This document shows, piece by piece, positions 33,527 through 41,666 of a stretch of 64,000 bases of DNA (within the stretch, counting starts at the first letter, position 1; each line of letters opens with the position of its first letter). Origin of the DNA: Rhizobium terrae (GTDB lineage Bacteria; Pseudomonadota; Alphaproteobacteria; Rhizobiales; Rhizobiaceae); the NCBI RefSeq assembly GCF_003425685.1, contig NZ_QJKM01000004.1:124001-188000 (forward strand), read 5' to 3'. The translations under genes were made by a program, and so were the position numbers. The notes beneath the pieces are model-generated. The model was not told the DNA's origin. It saw only the letters and a program-made list of their open reading frames with translations, and searched no databases.

Positions 33527-34977
33527 CCACAGTCATCAAGGGTGGAACCATCGTCACCGCCGACCTGACCTACAAGGCGGACGTGAAGATCGATGGCGGC
33601 AGAATCATCGAGATCGGCCAGAACCTTGTCGGCGACACCACGCTGGACGCCACCGGCTGTTACGTCATGCCGGGCGGCATCGATCCGCATGTGCATCTCG
33701 AAATGCCGTTTATGGGCACCTATTCAGCGGACGATTTCGAAAGCGGAACGCGCGCGGCGCTTGCCGGCGGCACCACCATGGTTGTCGATTTCTGCCTGCC
33801 CGAACCAGGCCAGTCGCTGCTCGACGCGCTGAAACGCTGGGACAACAAGGCAACACGGGCCAATTGCGACTACTCCTTCCATATGTCGGTCACGTGGTGG
33901 GGCGAGCAGGTGTTCAACGAGATGAAGGCGGTCGTGCTCAACCACGGCATCAACACCTTCAAGCATTTCATGGCCTATAAAGGCGCTCTGATGGTGAACG
34001 ACGACGAGATGTTCGCCTCCTTCCAGCGCTGCGCCGAACTCGGCGCCCTGCCGCTCGTCCATGCGGAAAACGGCGACGTGGTCGCCGCCATGCAGACCAA
34101 GCTGATGGATGAGGGCAATGACGGCCCGGAGGCGCACGCTTATTCGCGTCCCGCTTCGGTCGAAGGCGAAGCGACCAACCGCGCGATCATTATCGCCGAC
34201 ATGGCGGGCGTGCCGCTTTACGTCGTCCACACGTCCTGCGAACAGGCGCATGAAGCGATCCGCCGCGCGCGGCAGAACGGCATGCGGGTCTACGGCGAGC
34301 CGCTGATCCAGCACCTGACGCTCGACGAAAGCGAGTATTTCAACAAGGACTGGGATCATTCGGCCCGCCGGGTCATGTCCCCGCCCTTCCGCAACAAGCA
34401 GCATCAGGATTCACTCTGGGCCGGATTAGCCTCCGGTTCTCTGCAGGTGGTGGCGACCGATCATTGCGCCTTCACCACCGATCAGAAGCGGTATGGCGTC
34501 GGGGATTTCCGCAAGATCCCCAACGGCACCGGCGGCCTAGAAGACCGCATGCCGATGCTCTGGACCTATGGCGTCGCGACCGGCCGCATCACCATGAACG
34601 AGTTCGTGGCGGTCACCTCCACCAACATTGCCAAGATCCTGAACATCTATCCGCGAAAGGGTGCGATCTTGGTCGGCGCGGATGCCGATATCGTCGTCTG
34701 GGACCCGAAACGGTCCAAGACGATCAGCGCCAAGAGCCAGCAGTCGGCGATCGACTACAACGTCTTCGAAGGCAAGCAAGTCACCGGTCTGCCGCGCTAC
34801 ACGCTAACACGCGGTGTGGTGGCCATCGAAGAATCGGTCGTCAAGACGCAGGAGGGACAGGGCCAGTTCGTGAAGCGCGAGCCCTTCCAGGCAGTCAACA
34901 AGGCGCTGTCGACCTGGAAGGACCTGACCGCACCGCGCAAGGTGGAGCGCACCGGCATACCGGCCAGCGGGGTGTAA
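33523..34977 (+). CDS. hydA: Dihydropyrimidinase / hydantoinase
   Basis: 484 aa. Metal site blocks of the cyclic amidohydrolases are complete: GGIDPHVHLEMPF (HxH), the carbamylated lysine within TFKHFMAYKG, LVHAENGD, YVVHTSCEQ and VATDHCAF. It opens dihydrouracil or dihydrothymine to the N-carbamoyl-beta-amino acid, between the PreTA and M20 steps. The ATG overlaps the DUF559 stop and has AAGGA upstream. Confidence 0.94.
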   Translation: MTTVIKGGTIVTADLTYKADVKIDGGRIIEIGQNLVGDTTLDATGCYVMPGGIDPHVHLEMPFMGTYSADDFESGTRAALAGGTTMVVDFCLPEPGQSLLDALKRWDNKATRANCDYSFHMSVTWWGEQVFNEMKAVVLNHGINTFKHFMAYKGALMVNDDEMFASFQRCAELGALPLVHAENGDVVAAMQTKLMDEGNDGPEAHAYSRPASVEGEATNRAIIIADMAGVPLYVVHTSCEQAHEAIRRARQNGMRVYGEPLIQHLTLDESEYFNKDWDHSARRVMSPPFRNKQHQDSLWAGLASGSLQVVATDHCAFTTDQKRYGVGDFRKIPNGTGGLEDRMPMLWTYGVATGRITMNEFVAVTSTNIAKILNIYPRKGAILVGADADIVVWDPKRSKTISAKSQQSAIDYNVFEGKQVTGLPRYTLTRGVVAIEESVVKTQEGQGQFVKREPFQAVNKALSTWKDLTAPRKVERTGIPASGV

Positions 34978-35023
34978 GCAGGACGAGATGGCCGCGCGCA
35001 GCAACACCGCAAATTCCGGAGCT

Positions 35024-35437
35024 TTAACCCGGCACCAGCCCATCCAGTTCCGGCAGCAACACCACGCTCTCCTGTTCGTTTGGATCCGTCCGCGCGATTA
35101 CCGCAGAGCACGGCGCGCCGGAAATATTGGCCGGCAGGTGCGGCACGCCGGCCGGGATGTACATCATCTCGCCGGCCGAGAGTTCAGCACATTCCTCCAG
35201 CCGGTCGCCATGCCAGGTGACGGCGGAACCGGAGAGCACGTAGATCGCCGTCTCATGGGTTTCATGCAGATGCGCCTTGGCGCGGGCACCCGGCGGAATG
35301 ATGATGAGGTGCATGCAGATACCCTTGGAGCCGACCGTTTCCGCCGCGATCCCCTCGAAATAGCTCAAGCCCTGCTTGCCGTCATAGGCAGCGCCGGGCC
35401 TCACGACACGGCAGGTGGGTTTTGATGTACTGTCCAT
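35024..35437 (-). CDS. Cupin-domain protein
   Basis: 137 aa from the ATG at 35437 with GAGGA 8 nt before it; an earlier frame start at 35554 lacks a ribosome site. The cupin motif is IPPGARAKAHLHETHETAIYV followed by LSAGEMMYIPAGVPHLPAN, with His ligands for a metal. Small cupins act as isomerases, dioxygenases or binders, and the substrate cannot be read. It is on the opposite strand to hydA and the transporter operon. Confidence 0.8.
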   Translation of the reverse strand: MDSTSKPTCRVVRPGAAYDGKQGLSYFEGIAAETVGSKGICMHLIIIPPGARAKAHLHETHETAIYVLSGSAVTWHGDRLEECAELSAGEMMYIPAGVPHLPANISGAPCSAVIARTDPNEQESVVLLPELDGLVPG

Positions 35438-35534
35438 GGCAAAATTCCTCTGTCGAACGGGATCTGCCGCCAGCATATCATGGCGGTTCGAGCACGGGAG
35501 CCGGGGCCAACGAAAAGAAGATCCGCGCGCGGCA

Positions 35535-35621
35535 ATGATCGATATCCTGTGCAATGGCGATGTCTATACTGTGCGCTTCGCAGACGGGCTTGAATGGGGA
35601 CCTTTCGAGAAATGTCATTGA
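35535..35621 (+). pseudogene. C-terminal remnant of a paralogue of the next gene
   Basis: The frame MIDILCNGDVYTVRFADG then LEWGPFEKCH ends at 35621. It mirrors the C-terminus of the following protein, GYTVSFTDGTKLGPMPKCR (shared YTV, F, DG, GP, KC). Only the last ~28 codons remain, suggesting a broken tandem duplicate. Its end overlaps the start of the intact copy. Confidence 0.5.
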
Positions 35622-35992
35622 ATACGATCCGCTTGACCATCGCATCTGCGGTCCTTGCCGCGATGTCGATTGCCGTTCCCGCCAGGGCCGCGACATTCCT
35701 CGACGGCGCCTATGGCAGCAAGGAAGGCTGCACCTATGCCAAGACCGGCGAATCGTCCGGCGTCGACGACTTTCTGCTGCTGAACGACGAAGGCGTGACG
35801 ACTTCCGTTTCCGCCTGCGAATTCAAGGGTGCTCCGAAGAAGACTGCGAACGGTTTCACCATCAAGGCGCAATGCGATGCCGAAGGGGAAGTCGGGCCGG
35901 AAGACACGGTGACTATCACCAAATCCGCCAAAGGCTACACCGTCAGCTTCACGGACGGCACCAAACTGGGACCAATGCCGAAATGCCGATGA
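35612..35992 (+). CDS. Small exported protein before the ABC operon
   Basis: 126 aa from ATG 35612; ATG 35594 is the alternative. MSLNTIRLTIASAVLAAMSI ending in VPARA is a Sec signal. The mature ~100 residues hold four cysteines (EGCTY, SACEF, AQCDA, PKCR), probably two disulphides, and beta-rich sequence (TVTITKSAKGYTVSFTDGT). No family is recognised. It overlaps the ATPase ATG by ATGA, so it is translated as part of the transporter operon. Confidence 0.65.
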   Translation: MSLNTIRLTIASAVLAAMSIAVPARAATFLDGAYGSKEGCTYAKTGESSGVDDFLLLNDEGVTTSVSACEFKGAPKKTANGFTIKAQCDAEGEVGPEDTVTITKSAKGYTVSFTDGTKLGPMPKCR

Positions 35993-36780
35993 ACAATGCC
36001 CCATCCTCCGTCGTCTCGGCCAGAAAGCTCGGCCTCACCTTCGAGACCGGCGACGGCCCGGTCCATGCATTGTCGAATGTCGACCTCACGGTGAACAAGG
36101 GCGACTTCGTTTCCTTCATCGGCCCCTCCGGCTGCGGCAAGACGACGTTCCTGCGCGTCATTGCCGATCTGGAGAAGGCGACGTCCGGCGAAATCACCGT
36201 CAACGGCATGACGCCGGAAGAGGCGCGAAAATCCCGCTCCTACGGCTATGTCTTCCAGGCGCCGGCGCTCTATCCCTGGCGAACGATCGAAAAGAACATC
36301 GCCCTTCCGCTGGAAATCATGGGCTATTCGGCGACCGACCGCAAAGCCCGCATCGAGCGCACCCTGGACCTCGTCAACCTCGCCGGATTCGGCAAGAAAT
36401 ATCCTTGGCAGCTTTCCGGCGGGATGCAGCAGCGCGCCTCGATCGCCCGCGCGCTCGCCTTCGATGCCGATCTTCTCCTGATGGACGAGCCCTTCGGTGC
36501 GCTCGACGAGATCGTCCGCGACCATCTGAACGAACAGCTCCTGAAACTCTGGGCTCGCACGCAGAAAACCATCTGTTTCGTCACCCATTCCATTCCCGAA
36601 GCAGTCTATCTCTCGACCAGGATCGTCGTCATGTCGCCACGCCCCGGCCGGGTGACGGATGTGATCGACTCCACGCTGCCAAAGGAGCGGCCTCTGGAAA
36701 TCCGCGAGACGCCCGAATTCCTGGAAATCGCCCACCGGGTCCGCGAGGGTCTGAGAGCGGGGCACAGTTATGAGGAGTGA
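35989..36780 (+). CDS. ABC transporter ATPase, nitrate/taurine/pyrimidine type
   Basis: 263 aa from ATG 35989, overlapping the previous stop. Walker A GPSGCGKTT, signature LSGGMQQR, Walker B LLLMDEPFGALDE and the switch His of VTHSIPEA are intact. It is of the SsuB/TauB/ThiZ subfamily, which energises import of sulfonates, thiamin precursors or pyrimidines. Neighbouring pyrimidine catabolic genes favour a uracil/thymine or nucleobase substrate. Confidence 0.9.
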   Translation: MNNAPSSVVSARKLGLTFETGDGPVHALSNVDLTVNKGDFVSFIGPSGCGKTTFLRVIADLEKATSGEITVNGMTPEEARKSRSYGYVFQAPALYPWRTIEKNIALPLEIMGYSATDRKARIERTLDLVNLAGFGKKYPWQLSGGMQQRASIARALAFDADLLLMDEPFGALDEIVRDHLNEQLLKLWARTQKTICFVTHSIPEAVYLSTRIVVMSPRPGRVTDVIDSTLPKERPLEIRETPEFLEIAHRVREGLRAGHSYEE

Positions 36781-36783
36781 GGC

Positions 36784-37119
36784 ATGAATCCCGTCTTCCT
36801 TCTCTGGCTGGCCGGCGCAATGGTGGTGTTTCTCTCCGCGGCCACCGCGTCGCGCGCCTATATCGCCAGCAGCAATATCGTCCTGCTCGTCTTCTCGCTC
36901 CTCCTCTATTGCGTCGGCAACCTGATGATGGTGCGGCTGATGCGCGAAGGCGGGCTGGGGCTGGCGATTTCGGCATCCGCCATCGCCCAGCTGCTGCTCG
37001 TCAACATCATCGCCTTTTTCATGTTCGGCGAGCGACTGAGCACCACACAGCTTGCCGGTGTCGGCCTGGGTGTGGCCGCCATGATACTGATGCTGTTTCC
37101 GCTGGAGGCGAAAAGCTGA
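36784..37119 (+). CDS. SMR/EamA-like small membrane protein inside the ABC operon
   Basis: 111 aa with four hydrophobic helices: FLLWLAGAMVVFLSAATAS, IVLLVFSLLLYCVGNLMMV, LAISASAIAQLLLVNIIAF and LAGVGLGVAAMILMLFPL. The layout and GERLSTTQLAGVGLG tail match small multidrug-resistance or half-size EamA transporters. It lies between the ATPase and first permease, 3 bp after one and overlapping the other, so it is co-translated. Its function with the importer is unknown. Confidence 0.75.
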   Translation: MNPVFLLWLAGAMVVFLSAATASRAYIASSNIVLLVFSLLLYCVGNLMMVRLMREGGLGLAISASAIAQLLLVNIIAFFMFGERLSTTQLAGVGLGVAAMILMLFPLEAKS

Positions 37120-38006
37120 TGCAGAAGGAAAGACTCCTCCAGCACCGCATCCTGCCGGTCGTCACCGTTCTCCTGGTCATCATCGCAATATGGTATGTCG
37201 CGGCCTACGTCATGAACTCGCCCTTTCAGCGCGATCTCGATCGGCGCGGCAACGTCACGTCGACGGCCATGGAATTCTTCCAGAAGACCATGGCACAACC
37301 GAAGCCCGTCCTGCCCGCGCCCCACCAGGTGGTGAGCAACGTCTTCGAAAACACGTTCCTGCGCAGCGTGAGCTCGAACCGCAGCCTCGTCTATCATGGC
37401 TGGGTGACATTGTCCTCGACCGTCGCCGGTTTCACCATGGGCACGCTGCTCGGCATCCTGATCGCCGTCGGCATCGTGCACGTGAAGGCGCTCGACCGCA
37501 GCCTGATGCCCTGGATCATCGCCTCGCAGACCGTGCCGATCCTGGCGGTCGCGCCCATGGTCATCGTCGTGCTTGGAGCGGTCAATATTACCGGGCTTCT
37601 CCCGAAGGCGCTGATTTCCACTTATCTGTCCTTCTTTCCGGTCGCGGTCGGCATGGTGAAGGGCTTGCGGTCGCCGGAACTCATCCAGCTCGATCTGATG
37701 CGCACCTATCATGCCAGCGCCGGCCAGACCTTCTGGAAGCTGCGCGTGCCGGCTTCGATCCCCTTCCTCTTCACGTCCATGAAGGTGGCGATCGCCGCAA
37801 GCCTCGTCGGCGCGATCGTCGGAGAACTGCCGACCGGCGCGGTCGCCGGCATCGGCTCGAAACTACTCGCCGGCGCCTATTACAGCCAGACGATCGATAT
37901 CTGGGCCGCCCTGATCGCCGGGTCGGTCCTCGCTGCCTTGCTGGTCACCATCGTCGGCATCGTCGGCAAGATCGTCGACCGGTCGATGGGCGGGAGGCTG
38001 GCATGA
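37119..38006 (+). CDS. ABC transporter permease 1
   Basis: 295 aa, ATG overlapping the previous stop. About six membrane helices; the EAA-type loop is RTYHASAGQTFWKLRVPASI. It belongs to the BPD_transp_1 permeases of the SsuC/TauC/ThiX group. It probably pairs with the second permease to form the channel. Confidence 0.9.
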   Translation: MQKERLLQHRILPVVTVLLVIIAIWYVAAYVMNSPFQRDLDRRGNVTSTAMEFFQKTMAQPKPVLPAPHQVVSNVFENTFLRSVSSNRSLVYHGWVTLSSTVAGFTMGTLLGILIAVGIVHVKALDRSLMPWIIASQTVPILAVAPMVIVVLGAVNITGLLPKALISTYLSFFPVAVGMVKGLRSPELIQLDLMRTYHASAGQTFWKLRVPASIPFLFTSMKVAIAASLVGAIVGELPTGAVAGIGSKLLAGAYYSQTIDIWAALIAGSVLAALLVTIVGIVGKIVDRSMGGRLA

Positions 38007-39130
38007 CCGTTTTTCTCCGCTCCTGGCAGGGCGCCGTTGCCCTGATCCTCTGCCTGGCGGCCTTCGCCTCGCTGCCGCTGCTGGCGGCGGACGCGCCCGC
38101 GCCCTTCGGCACCGGCACTCTCCTCCTGATCTTCCTCATGATTGCCGGTACGGCACTGATCTCGTTCGCGGGGATCTCGCCGTCCCTTCTCTCGACGATC
38201 CTCTTCGTCGTCGCCCATCTCGCCGCCTGGTTGCTGCTGGCGGGCATCGCCGGCAACGAGGGCAAGGCGACGCTTGCTTTCTTCCTCATGGTCACCGCTT
38301 CCTGGCTGATCGCTTGGCGCTGCGTCGCAGTCCTGTCCGGCATCCATGCGAAATCGGCCGCCGGCAGCACATTCCTCAGACTGCTGATCCCGGCGATCTT
38401 CGGCGCCTGGATCCTGATCATCTGGGAGGCGATCACCCGCGGTTTCGGCATTCCCTTCATCTTGCTGCCGCCACCGTCGGCGATCGGCGCCCGTCTTGCA
38501 GGCTCCGTGCCGATCCTCTGGGCCGATGTGCAGCAGACCATCTTCAAGGCGGTCCTGTTCGGCTACGTGGTCGGATGCGCTAGCGGCTTTGTCGTCGCGA
38601 TCCTCGCCGATCGCTTCGCTTTCCTGCGCAGGGGTCTCATTCCGATCGGCAACATGGTATCCGCCCTGCCGATCATCGGCGTCGCACCGATCATGGTCAT
38701 GTGGTTCGGCTTCGACTGGCAGTCCAAGGCGGCGGTGGTGATCGTCATGACCTTCTTCCCGATGCTGGTGAACACGGTGGTGGGGCTTACGGCATCGGGC
38801 GCCATGGAGCGCGATCTGATGCGTTCCTACGCCTCCGGCTACTGGCAAACGCTGGCAAAGCTGCGCCTGCCGGCCGCCATGCCCTTCATCTTCAACGCCT
38901 TGAAGATCAATTCCACGCTGGCGCTGATCGGCGCGATCGTCGCGGAATTCTTCGGCACGCCGATCGTCGGCATGGGTTTCCGCATTTCGACCGAAATCGG
39001 CCGCATGAATGTCGATATGGTCTGGGCCGAAATCGCCGTTGCGGCGCTCACCGGATCGGTTTTTTATGGTGTCGTGGCGCTCGCGGAGAGAGCGACGACG
39101 TTCTGGCATCCGTCTAACCGTGGGGGTTAG
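38003..39130 (+). CDS. ABC transporter permease 2 with extra N-terminal membrane domain
   Basis: 375 aa, ATG overlapping the previous stop. The C-terminal ~250 residues are a normal SsuC/TauC-type permease with the EAA loop RSYASGYWQTLAKLRLPAAM. The first ~125 residues add about four further hydrophobic helices (LLLIFLMIAGTALISFAG, FVVAHLAAWLLLAGIAG) that such permeases usually lack. The role of the extension is unknown. Confidence 0.88.
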   Translation: MTVFLRSWQGAVALILCLAAFASLPLLAADAPAPFGTGTLLLIFLMIAGTALISFAGISPSLLSTILFVVAHLAAWLLLAGIAGNEGKATLAFFLMVTASWLIAWRCVAVLSGIHAKSAAGSTFLRLLIPAIFGAWILIIWEAITRGFGIPFILLPPPSAIGARLAGSVPILWADVQQTIFKAVLFGYVVGCASGFVVAILADRFAFLRRGLIPIGNMVSALPIIGVAPIMVMWFGFDWQSKAAVVIVMTFFPMLVNTVVGLTASGAMERDLMRSYASGYWQTLAKLRLPAAMPFIFNALKINSTLALIGAIVAEFFGTPIVGMGFRISTEIGRMNVDMVWAEIAVAALTGSVFYGVVALAERATTFWHPSNRGG

Positions 39131-39188
39131 CCGCTGAAATCCGGCCCCGGCTTGAGAGGGACCGGCAAACCACAGAGGGAAAACGACA

Positions 39189-40160
39189 ATGAAGAAGACG
39201 ATGATGGCACTGATGGCGGGCACGATGTCGCTCGCAGCCGCCCAGGCGATGGCCGCCGACAAGGTGACGTTGCAGTTGAAATGGGTCGCGCAAGGCCAGT
39301 TCGGCGGTTATTACGTTGCGAAGGACAAGGGCTTTTACAAGGAGGAAGGCCTGGATGTGACGATCAAGCCCGGCGGTCCCGACATCGCGCCGGAACAGGT
39401 GATCGCCGGTGGTGGCGCGGACGTGATCGTCGACTGGATGGGCGGCGCATTGGTTGCTCGCGAAAAGGGCGTGCCGCTGATCAATATCGCTCAGCCCTAC
39501 CAGAAATCCGGCCTGCAGATGATCTGCCCCAAGGACGGCCCGGTGAAGACCGAGGCCGATTTCAAAGGCCACACGCTCGGCGTCTGGTTCTTCGGCAACG
39601 AATATCCGTTCTTTGCCTGGATGAACAAGCTGGGCCTGAAGACGGAAGGCGGCAAGGACGGCGTCACCGTGCTGAAGCAGAGCTTCGACGTGCAACCGCT
39701 GATCCAGAAGCAGGCGAACTGCATCTCGGTCATGACCTATAACGAATATTGGCAGGCAATCGATGCCGGCTTCAAGCCGGAAGACCTGATCGTCTTCAAC
39801 TATACCGCCATGGGCAACGACCTGCTGGAGGATGGTCTCTATGTCATGGAGCCGAAACTCAAGGATGCGAAGTTCAAGGAGAACATGATCAAGTTCGTGC
39901 GCGCTTCGATGAAGGGCTGGAAATATGCCATCGCCAACCCCGCGGAGGCCGCCGAAATCGTCATGGACAATGGCGGCCAGGACGAGAACCACCAGAAGCG
40001 CATGATGGGCGAAGTTGCCAAGCTGATCGGCACCGGCACGGGTAAGCTCGATACCGCCACCTACGACCGCACGGTAAAGGCACTGCTCGACCAGAAGATC
40101 ATCACCAAGAAGCCCGAAGGCGCCTACACGACCGAGATTACCGACGCGGCGCTGAAATAA
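39189..40160 (+). CDS. ABC transporter substrate-binding protein, NMT1/THI5 type
   Basis: 323 aa. The signal MKKTMMALMAGTMSLAAAQA ends at MAADK. The mature chain opens with VTLQLKWVAQGQFGGYYVAK, the signature of the NMT1/THI5/ThiY group that binds pyrimidine-like rings, followed by LGVWFFGNEYPFFAWM. Pyrimidine binding is supported by the adjacent pyrimidine genes. The gene closes the operon and is followed by a terminator. Confidence 0.9.
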   Translation: MKKTMMALMAGTMSLAAAQAMAADKVTLQLKWVAQGQFGGYYVAKDKGFYKEEGLDVTIKPGGPDIAPEQVIAGGGADVIVDWMGGALVAREKGVPLINIAQPYQKSGLQMICPKDGPVKTEADFKGHTLGVWFFGNEYPFFAWMNKLGLKTEGGKDGVTVLKQSFDVQPLIQKQANCISVMTYNEYWQAIDAGFKPEDLIVFNYTAMGNDLLEDGLYVMEPKLKDAKFKENMIKFVRASMKGWKYAIANPAEAAEIVMDNGGQDENHQKRMMGEVAKLIGTGTGKLDTATYDRTVKALLDQKIITKKPEGAYTTEITDAALK

Positions 40161-40187
40161 TAATCGCCTATCGTTCACTTAAAGAGA

Positions 40188-40214
40188 ACACGCGGCTACC
40201 CGCCGCGTGTTTTT
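40188..40214 (+). terminator. Terminator of the ABC operon
   Basis: ACACGCGGC, loop TACCC, GCCGCGTGT then TTTT: a perfect 9-bp stem 27 bp after the stop. Confidence 0.88.
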
Positions 40215-40334
40215 AAAATTTTTCTTACGTAAAGCATAACCAAATCTCATCCGTTCCATAACGGCCGCGGATTGATTTGTGCACCGCAAACACGTAAAAG
40301 TGCAAGCCGAGATGAATCTTTCGCTGCCGGTCTT

Positions 40335-40355
40335 GTAACCGTTTTGTGCGGTTAC
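40335..40355. promoter_or_regulatory. Palindrome upstream of the RND genes
   Basis: GTAACCG-TTTTGTG-CGGTTAC has perfect 7-bp arms, 101 bp before the adaptor start. It has the form of a TetR- or MarR-type operator, but no such gene adjoins. Confidence 0.4.
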
Positions 40356-40455
40356 CACCTTGGACGGGGATGTCGTGCGCTGAGGGGAGCGCGGCGGGAC
40401 GGGATCAAACCCAGCGGAATATTTGCCCCTAGCTTTTCATATTGGAAGTAGTCGC

Positions 40456-41655
40456 ATGTTTCGCAAGTTCTCGAAGTCTGTCGGTATACCGGCTCTCATC
40501 ATCTCGCTTGCTGCGAGCACCGCGCTCGCCCAGGATGCGGCAGCGCCCGCCCCGGCGCAGACTGAGCTCAAGCTGCCTTCCATTATCGTTACCGAAGCAG
40601 TGACGAAACCGCTTGTGGACCGCGTGATCGCCACCGGCACGATCAAACCCGTCGAGGAGGTTTATGTCCAGCCGCTCGTCGACGGTCTGTCGATCAAGAC
40701 GCTCAATGCGGATGTCGGCGACGAGGTGAAGGCCGACAGCGTGCTTGCGACGCTGAATGACGACGCCCTCCTTCTGCAGAAGAGCCAATACGAAGCCAAC
40801 AAGGCGAAGGCTGAGGCTGGCGTCGCTCAATATCAGGCGCAGGTCATCGAGGCGGAAGCCAATCTGGCCGACATGACGCGCCAGCGGGACCGCACCAAGC
40901 GCCTCAGCCAGAGCGGCACCAGCACCGTTTCCCAGCTCGAACAGGCCGAAGCCCAGGTCGAGGTGGCGCAGGCGCGCCTCAATGCCGCCAAACAGGCGGT
41001 CGCGGTTGGCCAGTCGGACATCAAGGTCGTGGATGCGCAGATCGACGATGTCAAACTGAGACTCGCCCGCACCGGCGTCAAGACGCCGATTGCCGGTGTG
41101 GTTTCGGCACGAACCGCCAAGGTTGGCGCGATCGCGACCGGACAGGGCAGCCCGCTCTTCACGATCATCAAGGACAGCGCGATCGAACTGGTCGCAGATT
41201 TGTCCGAGACCGATATCCAGAAGATCAAGGCTGGCCAGAGGGCGATCGTAACGATTGCCGGAGGCAGGACCAAGATCGAAGGCAAGGTTCGGCTCGTCTC
41301 CCCGACGGTCGACGCGACTACCCGCCTGGGCTCGGTGCATATCGTGATTGACGACAAGAGCGGGGCACGATCCGGCATGTATGCGAGCGCCGAGATCGTC
41401 ATTGCCGAGGCTAACGCGCTCGCCCTCCCCTTGTCGGCCGTCACCACAGGCCGCAGCGGCTCCACAGCCCGCAAGGTCGAGGATAATGTGGTCAAGCAGG
41501 TGAAGATCGAGACCGGCATCCAGGATGGCGGTTTCATCCAGGTCGTCAGCGGTCTTACGGCCGGTGACATCGTTGTTGCGAAGGCCGGTGCTTTTGTCCG
41601 GGACGGCGACAAGATCGCCCCGGTTCCGGCCGAACCCGCCGCCGTTGCCAACTGA
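40456..41655 (+). CDS. RND efflux periplasmic adaptor (MFP)
   Basis: 399 aa from ATG 40456 with GGAAG upstream; the frame opens earlier at 40423. A signal peptide ends at STALAQ. The barrel-sandwich hybrid halves are VEEVYVQPLVDGLSIKTLN and LARTGVKTPIAGVVSARTAK, around a ~100-residue alpha-helical hairpin. It links the inner membrane pump to an outer membrane channel not encoded here. 11 bp separate it from the pump gene. Confidence 0.92.
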   Translation: MFRKFSKSVGIPALIISLAASTALAQDAAAPAPAQTELKLPSIIVTEAVTKPLVDRVIATGTIKPVEEVYVQPLVDGLSIKTLNADVGDEVKADSVLATLNDDALLLQKSQYEANKAKAEAGVAQYQAQVIEAEANLADMTRQRDRTKRLSQSGTSTVSQLEQAEAQVEVAQARLNAAKQAVAVGQSDIKVVDAQIDDVKLRLARTGVKTPIAGVVSARTAKVGAIATGQGSPLFTIIKDSAIELVADLSETDIQKIKAGQRAIVTIAGGRTKIEGKVRLVSPTVDATTRLGSVHIVIDDKSGARSGMYASAEIVIAEANALALPLSAVTTGRSGSTARKVEDNVVKQVKIETGIQDGGFIQVVSGLTAGDIVVAKAGAFVRDGDKIAPVPAEPAAVAN

Positions 41656-41666
41656 GGTCAAGCCGC

